Position numbers and translations under genes: made by a program. The notes below the pieces were generated by a model, which searched no databases, was not told the DNA's origin, and saw nothing but the letters and a program-made list of their open reading frames with translations. 64,000 nucleotides of DNA from Dendrobium chrysotoxum (Eukaryota > Streptophyta > Magnoliopsida > Asparagales > Orchidaceae), in the NCBI GenBank assembly GCA_019925795.1, contig CM034315.1, forward strand, positions 4,340,001 through 4,404,000, read 5' to 3'. This document shows, one piece after another, positions 35,761-47,883 of the stretch (the stretch's first letter is position 1; every line of letters starts with the position of its first letter).

Positions 35761-36410
35761 TAGGGGTGTCAAAATCGGGTTGCGGGTCGGGTTCGGGTCA
35801 GACCCGAACTGACCCGGTTTCAAACGGGTTGACCCTAACCCGACCCGGATATGTAAACGGGTCGAAAAGTCCAACCCGGACCCGACCCGGTCGGGTTACC
35901 GGGTTGACCCGACCCGACCCGGATGCCGAACTGCGGCGGCGGCCGGCGGAACGGCGGCAGGCGAGCGAGCGCACGCGGGGCGGAGCGGGGCAGCGCGGGC
36001 GAAGCGGGGCAGCGCGGGCGGAGCGGAGCGCGCGGGCAGCGAGCAGCGCGTGCGCGTGCTAGCGGGCAGCGCGGGCGGAGCGGAGGCCGCGGGCAGCAGG
36101 CAGCTCGTGCGCGAGGGCAGCGGGCAGCGCGGGCGCTGGCACGCGAGCGCCGGGCAGCTGGCGCGGGCAGCGGGCGCGGGCAGCGGGCAGCGGGCGGGAA
36201 TTTTGAAATTAATTGTTTTTTTAAAACTAAACGGGTTATCGGGTTGACCCGGCAACCCGCCGGGTCAACCCGAACCCGACCCGTTTTTCAAACGGGTCGA
36301 TTTTTGCAACCCGAACCCGACCCGTTTGAGAAACGTGTCGGGTCAAACCCGAAAAATTCGGGTCGGGTTCGAGTCGGGTTTTCGTGTCGTGTCAAAATTT
36401 GACACCCCTA
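35761..36410. mobile_element. GC-rich hAT MITE inside the LTR of element B
   Basis: Starts TAGGGGTGTCAAAATCGGGT and ends TTTGACACCCCTA, with GTTGACAG duplicated at 35753-35760 and 36411-36418. Bases 35925-36200 are an extreme GC island of GCGGGCAGCG-type imperfect repeats, flanked by GGGTCGGGTT-type repeats. Open frames cross it on both strands only because stop codons are rare at such GC content. Confidence 0.9.
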
Positions 36411-36846
36411 GTTGACAGGGAATGATCTGACAAAGGTCGAGAAGAAGTATGACGACGCTCGGCTACTAGGTGGAAGTCCGAAGATGGTCGGTAGTGATTT
36501 AATGAAGGTCGGACTGAAGTCCGGAGGCGATCGGGCAGTCGGGTGGAAGTCCGGCGGTGGTCGGTGGTAGGGTGGAAGTCCGGCGGTGGTCGGGTGGTTG
36601 TTGGTTCGTATTTTTGAGACGATTAGTTTGACTACAAGTTTGCTGAAACCGGAGTTTGGATGATCCCAATTTTAATTTCGGAAGTTTCCAACTTGATTTT
36701 GCCTCAAGATTCATGCATGAAATGATTTTTTGTGACGTATCAGTTGCCCCCCTATTTTTGGACGTCGAATCTTACAAAGTCCAAAAATACTTGTATAATT
36801 TCAGTATTTAAAATGTTCAAATCAAACTTTTGTGGGATAAAATTAT

Positions 36847-36930
36847 GTATATATATATATATATATGTGATTACTAACTTAACTAACTAGTTAATTAATA
36901 TTAGTACTAAGCTATCGATTATAATCGATA

Positions 36931-37010
<80 letters not shown>
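36847..37010. repeat. Two (AT)n microsatellites in element B
   Basis: TA runs at ~36847-36866 and ~36928-37010; the second is about 40 dinucleotides long. Confidence 0.9.
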
Positions 37011-37013
<3 letters not shown>

Positions 37014-37145
37014 CTTTTTTTTTGAATATATATAATTATTCCAAGAAGCTTTGATCAAAACTCAAAATTTTTTAGTTATAACATCAGTTATTAAGAGACG
37101 TTATAATAAAGTTATTATGTTAACTTATACCTCGCATCTTCACCA

Positions 37146-37300
37146 GATATATTAAAGTTATATAATTAACTTATATAATTATTATAATAACATTAAATAT
37201 AATAAAGTTAACTTATATAATTATTATAATAACATTAAATATAATAAAGTTAACTTACATAATTATTATAATAACGTTAACTTATATATGATAAAGTTAT
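37146..37300. repeat. Short tandem repeat of GTTAACTTA(T/C)ATAATTATTA type
   Basis: Three imperfect copies of a ~50 bp AT-rich unit containing AATAACATTAAATATAATAAA. Confidence 0.7.
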
Positions 37301-37657
37301 TGTTATATATAATAACTGATACGTATATAACGTTATAATAACGTTTATATAATTATAAAGCCACTTTATATAACTATTGTATAACTTAAGATTAATGACA
37401 GAATTTATAACTATTGTATAACTTAATATTAATGGCAGAATTTATAACTATTGTATAACATTTTTATCATTTAATGTCAAATTTTTTAAAAATTATTTTA
37501 AAACTCAGAAATTTTCTCTCCAAACCTCCTTTGAAAAGCTATAAATACCCCCTTAAGGGCTAAGGAGAAGGCACTACTTCTCTTTGCCGGTCCAAAAATT
37601 TTTCCTACAATTTTAGGAGAAATCAGACTAGCAAAAAGTTAAAAATTTTTATGGTTG

Positions 37658-38450
37658 GCGATCAAGACCTGGTTCTCCTACGCAGGCTCCAGTTCACTCC
37701 TAGTAGAGAAAAAACTTTCCGGCAAGAATTTAAATATTGAAAGCAGCGATCAAGGCCTGGTACTCTTATGTAGGCTCCAGTTCACTTTTATTGGAAAAAA
37801 AAATTGTCCGGCAAGAGTTTAAATATCAGTGGCAACGATCAAAGCCTAGTACTATTACACAGGCTCCAATTCACTCTAATTGGGGGAAAAACTGTCCGAT
37901 AAGAGTTTAAATACCAGTGGTGGCGATCAAAGCCTGATACTCTTACGTAGGCTCCAATTCACTCTCATTGGGGGAAAAATTGTCCGGCAAGAGTCTAAAC
38001 ACTGGCGGCAGAGGCAATCAAGACCATGTACTCTTACGCAGACTCTAGTTTGCTCCCGTTAGGGGAAAATTGTCCAACAAGAGTCTAAACACCAGCGGCG
38101 GAGGCGATCAAGACCCGGTACTCTTACGTAGGCTCCAGTTCACTCCCATTGGGAGACTATCCGACAAGAGTTTAAATACTAGCGGCAGCAATCAAAATCC
38201 CATACTCTTATGCAGGCTCCAGTTCACTCCCTTTGGGGGGAAACATGTTCGATAAGAGCCTAAATACCGGCAGCGGAGGTGATTAAGACCCGGTACTCTT
38301 ATGTAGGCTCCAGTTTACTCCCTTTGGGGGAAAAACTATTCGTCAACAATTTAAAACTGGTGGTGGCGATCAAAGCCTGGTACTCTTACGTAGGCTCCTA
38401 GCTCCCCCGTGGATTGGTAGCTCGGAGAACTTTGATGGCAATCAAAGCCT
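37658..38450 (-). repeat. ~88 bp tandem array, ~9 copies, in element B
   Basis: On the plus strand the unit holds GCGATCAAGACC(T)GGTACTC, TAGGCTCCAGTTCACTCC and GTCCGGCAAGAGTTTAAATA. Copies start near 37658, 37745, 37835 and 37922. This array has no counterpart in element A. Confidence 0.9.
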
Positions 38451-38859
38451 AAATCATTTTGCTGATTCAAATTTTTTCAAGAATTGGGGAACAATCTAGT
38501 AATGATCGCACCATGTAGGAGATATGCCAATAACAATGCCTTGAAAAAGATCCAATAATAATTAGAAGACATGTGGAACCCCGTAATATGTGGTGACCGG
38601 GTGTAAGTCGACGGAGGTAAAGTGAAAGTACGACAAGAGTTAAGTAGAAGTCTAACAACAATCAGGAGAAAGTCCCACACTGGTCGGGCATAAGTTCGAC
38701 AGTGATCGAGTGGAAGTTTGATGGCAGTTGAGAGGAAGTCAGATTGTAGTCAATATCCAAGCATTGGTCAAACAAATATTAGGGCATAATCATGGTGATA
38801 GTTGATGAAGTGATGAAGAATATTGAGCTGTATTTTATGTAGAAGAGGTTGATATAATC

Positions 38860-39390
38860 CACCAAGGTTATTTCACCTATCCGAGGTTATTTGTCAGAGC
38901 ATCACTCGATGAGTTCAACCTATGTGAAAAAGGTCGAGAGAATCCACGAAAGATGTATGACCTATCCAAGGTTGTATGTCGTAGCGTTGCTCAATGACAT
39001 TAACCTATATGAAAGAGGTCGGGAGAATCCACCAATGATGTATGATCTATCAGAGATTGCATGTTAGAATGTTGCTTGATGACGTTAACCTATGTGGAAG
39101 AGGTCGAGAGAATTCACCAATGATATATGACCTATCCGAGGTTGTATGTCAGGGTGTTGCTCAATGATGTTAACCTATATGAAAGAGGTCGAGAGAATCC
39201 ACCATGGATGTATGACTTATCTGAGATTGTATGTCAGAGCGTTTCTCAATGCGGTTAACCTATATGGAAGAGGCCGAGAGAATTCACCAAGGATATATAA
39301 TATATCCGAGGTTATATGTCAAACTCCTACTCGATGATGTTAACTTGTGTGGAATAAGTCGAATCAAATCTCCATGGGATCGATTATGCC
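38860..39390 (-). repeat. ~87 bp tandem array, ~6 copies, shared with element A
   Basis: Reverse-complement form of the 26724-27600 unit: AACCTATATGAAAGAGGTCG, AGAATCCACCAATGATGTAT and GACCTATCCGAGGTTGTATG recur about every 87 bp. The shared array shows that A and B are members of one lineage. Confidence 0.9.
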
Positions 39391-41099
39391 TTGATTGGGA
39401 GGGGGCGAACGTCATGTGTATCCCGAATCAAAGATGAAGAATGGTCTATCTTTAGACCATTATTGCCTTTTTTGAGGTCGAGATTAAAACCTTGCCCAAG
39501 GAGTAGAAATCCAGGTAGGGACTGTATGAAGCTTGAAATTTATTGAAAGCATCCTTGCATTTGCTGGGAGTTTCCTGAAATATCATCTTGATATTAAAAG
39601 TAATGGATGAATCTTCTTGACCACAGTTGGAGTCAAGGTTGCCCCCCAATCCGCATCTCATTCCCATAAAATTGATGCAGCAATAGCTGATGTTAAAAAG
39701 TTGACATGAATGACCTTTTGAGGTTGGAGCAAAAATTGCCCCCTAGTTGGGAACCACGTTTCTCATAAATGGCGCCAAACTGTTGTGGGTTAGAATATAC
39801 GCGACGATAGAGTTATAGTCCTACGTCTTAGTGTTGCACATATATCCAACTCACACATAGAGAACACAAGATTTTTTATATGAAAAATTATGAAAAGGGG
39901 AAAAACCACGAGGCAACGCCCAAGTAAAAAGATTCCACTAAATTTGAGTGAATTACAAATGATAACCCATCCCTTGACTTAGAGGCTGTCAACTTACAGT
40001 AGTTTGGAGAGTTAGGCAAAGGTCTGACGACAATCGAGCAGAAGTCCGACGATGCCCAGGCAGAAGTTCAGCTGACGGGGAATGATCTGACAAAGGTCAA
40101 ATGGAAGTCCGGCGGCAGTCGGTGGCTGGGTGGAAATTTGATGGAAAGGCGGTGGTCCGACGATAGTCAGGTTGAAGTCCGGTGGCCAGGTGGAAGTCCG
40201 ACGATGCCAGGCAGTGGTCCAACGGCTATTGAGCTGAAGTCCAACGACGACCAGGTGAAAGTCCGGCAGTGGTCGACGACTGGGCTGAAGTCCCATGGCA
40301 GTCGGCTGCCGGGCGGTGGTGCTGGAGCTTTTGAAGCTTCAGAGCTCTCTCCAATCTCTAGCCCCCAAGGTCCCCCTCATGTAGAGAGTGGGGGGTCTAT
40401 TTATAGATTTTCATGAGTGACACACCTCGTAAATATAGTAAAGATCCGGGGTATTTTCGTAGTGCTCCATCTGATGACCCGTATTGATTCCTCCAATTAT
40501 AAAGCATTTATCAGATATTTGAATGTCTTAATGATATCCGAATTTGATGATCTTGGGCTCGTTGGATTCTTCTCGTCGAGCCGCTCGATTTGACTATAAG
40601 CATATCACATTTGAAAACCGTATAATAATCCAAATTGTAGTTTGAACCTTCCAAAAGCGCTTCGAGTCTTTGATTTGGACCCATTTGAGCTTGGACTAAG
40701 TCGAATTTGTTGTCGTTGGGTTCATATTTTTGAGACGATCAGTTTGACTATAAGTTTGCTAAAATCAGAGTTCGAATGATCCCAATTTTAATTTCGGAAG
40801 TTTCCAACTTAATTTTGTCTCAAGATTCGTGCACGAAATGATTTTTTATGACACATCAATTTTAAGTATAATTGAATGGATAGCCTCTATGATCTTCTCA
40901 TATCATTTTGTTTGTCATCTTAAGCCTTTATCTCCAAGAAGAAGACTAATGTGATCATCCCCTATCCATTGACTTAGTTGTATCACTCACCATCAACAAA
41001 TTATCTATGATAATTGACTTTTATCTACTTAATAGTAATGTGCCAACTAAATTCGAGAAAAGAGAAATATTTTATAATTAAAAGACCGAACTCCGGCGC

Positions 41100-41109
41100 A
41101 TGACGTCAT
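41100..41109 (+). promoter_or_regulatory. ATGACGTCAT bZIP-type palindrome upstream of MDH
   Basis: A perfect 10 bp palindrome with a TGACGTCA core, 22 bp upstream of the TATA box. It is the classic CRE/TGA-type bZIP site. Use in vivo is inferred. Confidence 0.6.
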
Positions 41110-41130
41110 GAAGTCCGCTACATACGCGGC

Positions 41131-41137
41131 TATAAAA
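41131..41137 (+). promoter_or_regulatory. TATA box of the MDH gene
   Basis: TATAAAA, predicting transcription start near 41160-41170. This rules out the in-frame ATG at 41108 and leaves ~120 bp of pyrimidine-rich 5' UTR before the ATG at 41288. Confidence 0.7.
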
Positions 41138-41287
41138 CACTTCGAGCCAAATGGCTCGCGCTCCTCTAGAACCCTAGAACGCGGCCGTTTCTCTTCGACA
41201 TATTTGTTCCGCTCCCTCTCGTTTCAATTCTCTTTGCAGTGCCTGTCAGCTCGTCTTCTTCTTCCTTCTTCTCTTTTTTCCACCGTC

Positions 41288-44200
41288 ATGAGAACCGCTC
41301 TCCTCCGATCCGTGGAAACCGCGCTTAGAAGAGGTTCTTCCTCTTCCCATTTTCTGCGCAGACCTTTCTCCTCGGGCTCTTTTCCCGACCGAAAGGTCGC
41401 CATTCTTGGCGCAGCCGGCGGCATCGGCCAGCCCCTCTCTCTTCTCTTGAAGCTGAATCCCCTCGTTTCCAGTCTCTCCCTCTACGATATCGCCGGTACT
41501 CCTGGTGTCGCCGCTGATGTCAGCCACATCAACACTCGGGCCGAGGTACCATTTTCTCTCTTCCTTAATTCTTTTGTTTATGTGAATCACAGCTTTAGAT
41601 CCATGGATTTTTTGTAGGTGGCGGGATACGCGGGCGAGGACCAGCTCGGGAAAGCCCTGGAGGGATCAGACGTCGTTATAATACCCGCTGGAGTCCCAAG
41701 GAAGCCGGGTATGACTCGTGATGATCTCTTCAACATTAACGCGGGGATCGTGAAATCTCTTGCCACCGCCATCGCTAAGTACTGCCCAAATGTATGGAAT
41801 CGTTCTCTTAACAATTTTTTGCTTTCCGATTTTCTTGATCTCATCCTGCATGTGTATTAATTTGTTCAGGCAGTTGTTAATATGATTAGCAACCCGGTGA
41901 ACTCAACGGTGCCCATCGCTGCGGAGGTGTTTAAGAAGGCAGGTACCTATGATGAGAAGAAGCTTTTTGGTGTTACCACTCTTGATGTTCTCCGGGCAAA
42001 GACCTTCTATGCTGCCAAGGCTAAGGTTCCAGTTGAGGGTAAACATTTCAGGCTACTGATTTACACCATAAGCTCTTTGGCTGTGCATTTAGAGTCATCT
42101 GAACGATTTTGGTAACGCCATTTGGTATTTAATGTCGAATTTTATGCAGAGGTTAATGTGCCTGTAGTTGGTGGGCATGCGGGTATTACCATCCTGCCTC
42201 TCTTTTCACAGGTGATTCTCTTAGTTTTCTTTCTGGTCTTAATTGCTTTTTTGCTGGCTTAGATTTATGTTTTCTTTTTTCCGAGTGTGCGATTTCTTTC
42301 AAGGTGTATGTTTGATTTGACGTCGTGCTGCCTTTTTTTATTGAAAGGCAACTCCGGCTAGCAATTCCTTGTCACACGAAGATATTAAGGCTCTCACAAA
42401 AAGAACCCAGGATGGAGGAACTGAGGTGGTGGAAGCGAAGGCAGGGAAAGGCTCTGCAACCCTGTCTATGGCGTAAGTCTGAAACTCCATGCCAATTATC
42501 ATGTTATCATATGTCCTAGCTGATTCATGCAGTCCTTCCTTCAAAGTTGCTACCACTCAGTTTCATATTTTTGCTATCCTTAACTCTTAAGAAATAAAAT
42601 AGGTTTATTTTTTTTTGTTTATTATTTGTTAGCTTTTTAATTCTTTATGTGTTTGTTTTATGGAGGTATCTTTTTTGTAAACCCTTGTAGGCTTTTTTGT
42701 TTCATTTTCTTGTGAGCTTAAATCTAAAAACCTTGCCCCCAGTCCCTTACCTCAAAAATGGAAGTCCGTGTTTGATTCCTTAAAAACAAGTCCAAATTGT
42801 GATTAAGAATAAGTTCTTTGATTTATTGAAATCACCCAGGGGTTTTATTAATACTTATTAATGGTTGATTTTGACAAAGATAAGTTTTGTACATTTACTG
42901 CAGATTATGGATAAACATGTATAGACCTTACATGGAATGAATTAATCTTTTATCCTTAATATTTGAATTTCTTATGACATTTTCTTTTGAATTTGTGTTT
43001 TTCACTTTTTTTATGTGCTTCCTTGTTTATTGTGACAAGTTTTTGTGTTTTCCTCTAGACTGTTTTGAGTAAAAGTAGGTATACTTTCTGTGGCTTAATG
43101 AGGAATGGTGCAGTTATGCAGGTGCCATTTTTGCTGAAGCGTGCCTAAAGGGCCTGAATGGAGTTCCAGATATTATAGAATGTTCTTTTGTCCAATCAAA
43201 TATTACGGAGCTACCTTTCTTTGCGTCAAAGGTGATTTATTTTACATTTTTATGCGCATGTATTTTCACGCTCTTTTTTTTTTCCAAAATTTTTGTTTGT
43301 TCAGTATCACTTTTTCAACTCATGCTTGATTTGCATTATTATTTGTTTTTTATGTTGTGTGTTTTTGTATACGTAGTATAGACTCAACAACTAAACCTCC
43401 TGTTGTTAGGTCATTAGCATCTTTCTTAAAAGTTGCAAATTGCAATAGCATGATGGAAGTTTAACTAAATTACGTAACCTTCAACTCATTGTAGGAAAAT
43501 GTTGATAGGTTTCCTATCTATTAGCATATAAACAATACATTGCATCTAAGTGGAAGCTTCTTTAGTTTCTATACGAAATTTAACTGAGCATAAGCTTTCC
43601 AGTAATGAAGGATGAGTTTTTTGCTTGCGATGAACATATAGTCTTTCTGTATTTTTAACACCCATGTGCATTTAATCAACCCTAATCAGTCAAATTCCTG
43701 TTAACAGCATTTCTATTCTTGAAGTCAAGGTTTGCTTATGTTTCCATAATCACTACGTTGACTGCAAATTGGTTTCAATAACTTTCCTTTTCATCTTTGA
43801 TTCCTTTATCTCCTTTCTTTACCTTTGGATGAATGCTTTAGTTCTGTTATTGATAAACTTCTCTGATATTTTGTCATGACCACATGAAATGGGAACAATT
43901 TTTTTTTAATTGTGGTTTGAAATGGTGTTAGATACTAAATCCTTATTTCAAGTTCAGTTGACTTAAGGTTTTAATAGAAAATAAAGCATTTTAAGTTTTT
44001 GTTTTTATAAGACAGTTTAGGGGAATATTTTATGTTGATTATATATTTTTTAGTTACAATATCAAAGTTTTATTGAGCACTTTGTGTTAAGTTACATGAG
44101 AGTATTTAGTACAACAGTAGTAGTTAAAAAATATGTTAATGTAGAAAAACCATGCAGTTGACCTTTACCTATAAGCTTAAGCTTTTGCACCACCTACTAG

Positions 44201-47200
44201 TGTATTGGTCATTTCAAACATCACAATTGCTCTTTCTTAGCAATTGATATTATAGCTAATAGCTTGACTAGATGTTCATGATGTTTGTAGCTTTTATAGG
44301 TTCTGCTTTTACATTGATCTTGTAAAGTTCTAAAGTAGATAATTACCACAAACTCTCCGCATGGCTGAGTGGGTTCTTGGTGCATGTCATTTGATGATTT
44401 TGTAAAGCTTTTGTATGGGTGGACTATAGAGTGAAGGCCAATGTTGAGAGTTCTTATTTGGTGGGGTTGTTTGTTATGGCATGTAAGAGTATTGAGATTA
44501 GTCTTACATCATATTGTTAAAAAATATGTTAGTGTAAAAAAATCATGTGTATGACCCTCGTCCATAAACTTAAGCTTTTGTGTTAATGTGTATCTACCAA
44601 CTAGTTAATTGGGCTCAATTTAGCTCGTTCGGTGTTTCATCCAAATAATTCTTTGAAATTGAAGTGCTCTAAGAGATTTGAGAAGTTGCACTTGAATTTA
44701 TATCATATAAACAAGAATTAAAAAAAAACTACTAAACATGTTTGCGTGCTACATAAGGTTCTTAGTGTTGGGAAGTAATATTACACAGTGAAGCAAACAA
44801 GAAAAATAAAAGAGTAGCGAAGAAAAAAGAACTCTAGATTTTTACATAGAAAAATCTGAAATTAGGAAAAAATCACGGAGCCACACCACACTGAGAAATC
44901 GACTTTAAAAATTGGGAGAAATTGTACAAATCTCTCTTCTTAAACTCTCTCTGTCTCTCTTTACTTCACACTCAATAATCTACTCAAAATAGGTAAGAGA
45001 TGCACTTTAAAACATCCAAAGGATGCAGCCCTTCAAGTGAAATAAGAAAAGAGGGAATAAAAACTGTTTAGCCTGACTCATAGTATCACGACGTTGGGGG
45101 TTGGAGCTCAGCGCTCTACACTCTGTCTCCAGCTCGACTAGTTAAATAGCTCCTCAAGCAAGCTCCTTTTCAATCTCTAGCAACTCACTAAAAACTAGTC
45201 TTTTAATTTTTTAACTAGATTTAACTCTAATATCTTACATCTTTTTTTACACTCTAATATCTTACATCTTTTTTTACATGCGCAACTCAGGGAGCTATTT
45301 TTTTCTTCTTTTTCTTGATCACAAAAGCATTCTAGTTTCCATAAGTATTTCTTCTTTTCCATTGTTTGCTTTGTAAGTTATGTGACCTCGTCATCTTCTT
45401 CTTTCACATTGCTTGATTTGTATGGTATTATGCTTTATAGATTATGGTACTCATGTTATATATTCTGCGCTCTAATGAAATTTAATAATTTTCTTGTTTA
45501 TTTAACATCATGAAAATCCTATTTATTTAACTGTTTATTATGTAAAATACTATTTTTGAATGGTAGTTTTTATGCATTATTATTTACTAATATCTGTAAA
45601 TTTCAATATTATGGGATGCATTTCCCTCCATTTGTTTTATAAGTTAATGCTTTAAGTTGCAAAAGATTGCCTCCAAAGGTTTAATTTGTAATACATGTTT
45701 GGAAAATTGGAATCTATTTTTATTGAGGCAAGCACTTTTGCTCATGCCTTTATCTTTCCTTTATCGTAAGATAATTTTGGGATGGAACTTGTTGATATTT
45801 CCTTTGTTAGAAGAAATAGAGAATTATAATGTATCCCATCTTTATTGAATTGTCTTTTAATACAAGCATATATGAGCTTGTATATAGGTAATGGAAGAGA
45901 ATAGTAAAGGAAAATATAATAAAGGAGATATCACCAATAATGAGAGAATTATTATAATAATGAATAATGCTAATATCTATTATATTTTATAAATAAGCTA
46001 GCATATGTGAAAACTTGACATAGTAACATAAATATATGTGCCTTTATGTAGGTAATAGAAGAGCGAAATAACAAAAAATGCAAAAAAAGAGATATCCTCA
46101 ACAGTGAGAAAAATATTGTAATAATGAATAATACAAATAGAATTGTGGAGGGAGTTGAAGGTAAACTAGAATTGTGGAGGTCAACCTTAGAGTCGAAAGG
46201 TTTTCGTTTGAGTAGATCTAAAACGGAATATATGGAGTGTAATTTTAGTAATAATAGACCTAGTTAGGGGATTGTGACTTTGGACGATCAAGTCATTAAT
46301 AAGAGTACACATTTTAGATATCTTGGATCTATTGTTCAGAGTGATGATGAAATAGATGGGGATATTATCAGCAGAATCCAAGTTAGATGGTTGAAGTGGA
46401 GGAATGCATCGGGCTTATTGTGTGATAGAAAAGTACCCCTCAAAACTTAAGGGAAAATTCTATAAGATGGTGGTGAGACCTGCAATGCTTTATGGTGCCG
46501 AATGTTGGCCATTAAAAGATAAGCATAATTCTAAGTTAAGTGTTGCAGAGATGAGGATGCTCAGGTGGATGAGTGGCTTTACCCTTAGAGATAGGATACG
46601 AAATGAGCATATTCGTGAAAAGGTTGGAGTAGCTCCAGTGGAAGATAAGATTAGAGAGAGTCGCCTTAGATGGTTTGGTCACATAAAACGGCGCCTCCCG
46701 ATGACCCGGTTAGGAAAGTAGAGGTCTTAGATTTGACTTATGTTAAGAAAGGTAGAAGCAAACCTAAAAAGACTTGGTTAGAAAATATTAGAAATGATCT
46801 TTCTTTATTAGAGTTAAACGAGAATGACTTTTAACAGGACACAATGGAGAAAACAAATTCATGTAACCGACCCCACGTAGTGGGATAAAGGCTTGATGAT
46901 GTTGTTGTTGTTGTTGTAATGAATAATACAAATACCTATAATAAGTTAGCACATGTGCTAATTTAGATAGAGTAACATCTCCTTTGGCATAGAAGATGTC
47001 AACTTGTGTTTATAAGTAATAGTGACCAGAGCTGAATTAGTTGAAGTGCTTGTTATTTGGAGATTGTGAGGTCGCAAGAGGAACACAATCAATTTATCAA
47101 GTAGAGAGTAGCATGAATTTGACCCAAAGAGTTTGCACCATGATTCATGTCAAATAATGCACATATGAGATCCTTGAACGAAGGTATCATTAGAGTACTG

Positions 47201-47813
47201 ACATAGAGTATTATTAGAGATAGTTAATGGAGAGCGTTGATGAAGAGTATTGATAGAGAGCATCGATTTAATGCAGATAAATAACATAGGATGTTGCAGA
47301 GGTTTACATATCTACAAGAAATAGAGGAGGCCAAGTATTTCAATCCACAAACTCTGTTGGTTGGTTAGTTGATAAAGAATCCATTGGTTGAAGGTGATTC
47401 ATGAGTTTAGTAGTTGTAGCGGTAGCCTTCAAAGTTTGAACCTTGAGAAGATAAAGCCAGAGCAATAATTAAGGCGCGATAGGTGACAACGATAATCTTC
47501 GTTGATGAAAGGACTTGCTTGTAGATGGTATAAACAAAGATCATAGCTAGATATGTAGGTATGCTAGAGAAATAGGCCATGAAATTGTCTTTGCAATGCA
47601 TGCACCTTGAATAAGATGCAAGCTTACTCAATAAAGTTGTTGCAGAGATAGAGATGGAGCTACATGTAGGGGATGGTAGAGATAAAGATTGTGATTTTGT
47701 GTGACACATATGAGAGTTGGTTGACTTAAATGATTGATATACTCTAACATTATGTTATAAGATATATATATATATATATACAGGGATAAATGATGGTATC
47801 TTTACCTAATTGT

Positions 47814-47883
<70 letters not shown>

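Larger units (their letters stand above)
35464..40858 (-). mobile_element. Element B: non-coding LTR retrotransposon related to A
   Basis: Oriented on the minus strand. Its 5' LTR is 39781-40858 and its 3' LTR 35464-36742 (interrupted by a MITE and shortened by an internal deletion of ~450 bp relative to the 5' LTR). On the plus strand the LTRs start TGTTGTGGG and end TCA. PBS GTTTGGCGCC lies next to the 5' LTR (39771-39780 inverted), and a polypurine run (inverted GTTGCCCCCC) next to the 3' LTR. Flanking ATTT(T) on both sides is a 4-5 bp TSD in the gypsy pol tail. The interior has two tandem arrays and no gag/pol. The LTRs are visibly more diverged than those of element A, so B is older. Confidence 0.88.

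Noticed and set aside
35896..36402. Overlapping 119- and 159-codon frames rich in Ala, Arg and Gly
   Set aside because: They lie in the GC island of a MITE with terminal repeats and an 8 bp TSD; stop codons are rare there by composition.
41108..41287. Upstream in-frame ATG extending MDH by 60 residues
   Set aside because: It precedes the TATA box at 41131, and MRTALLRS at 41288 already starts a normal mitochondrial presequence.
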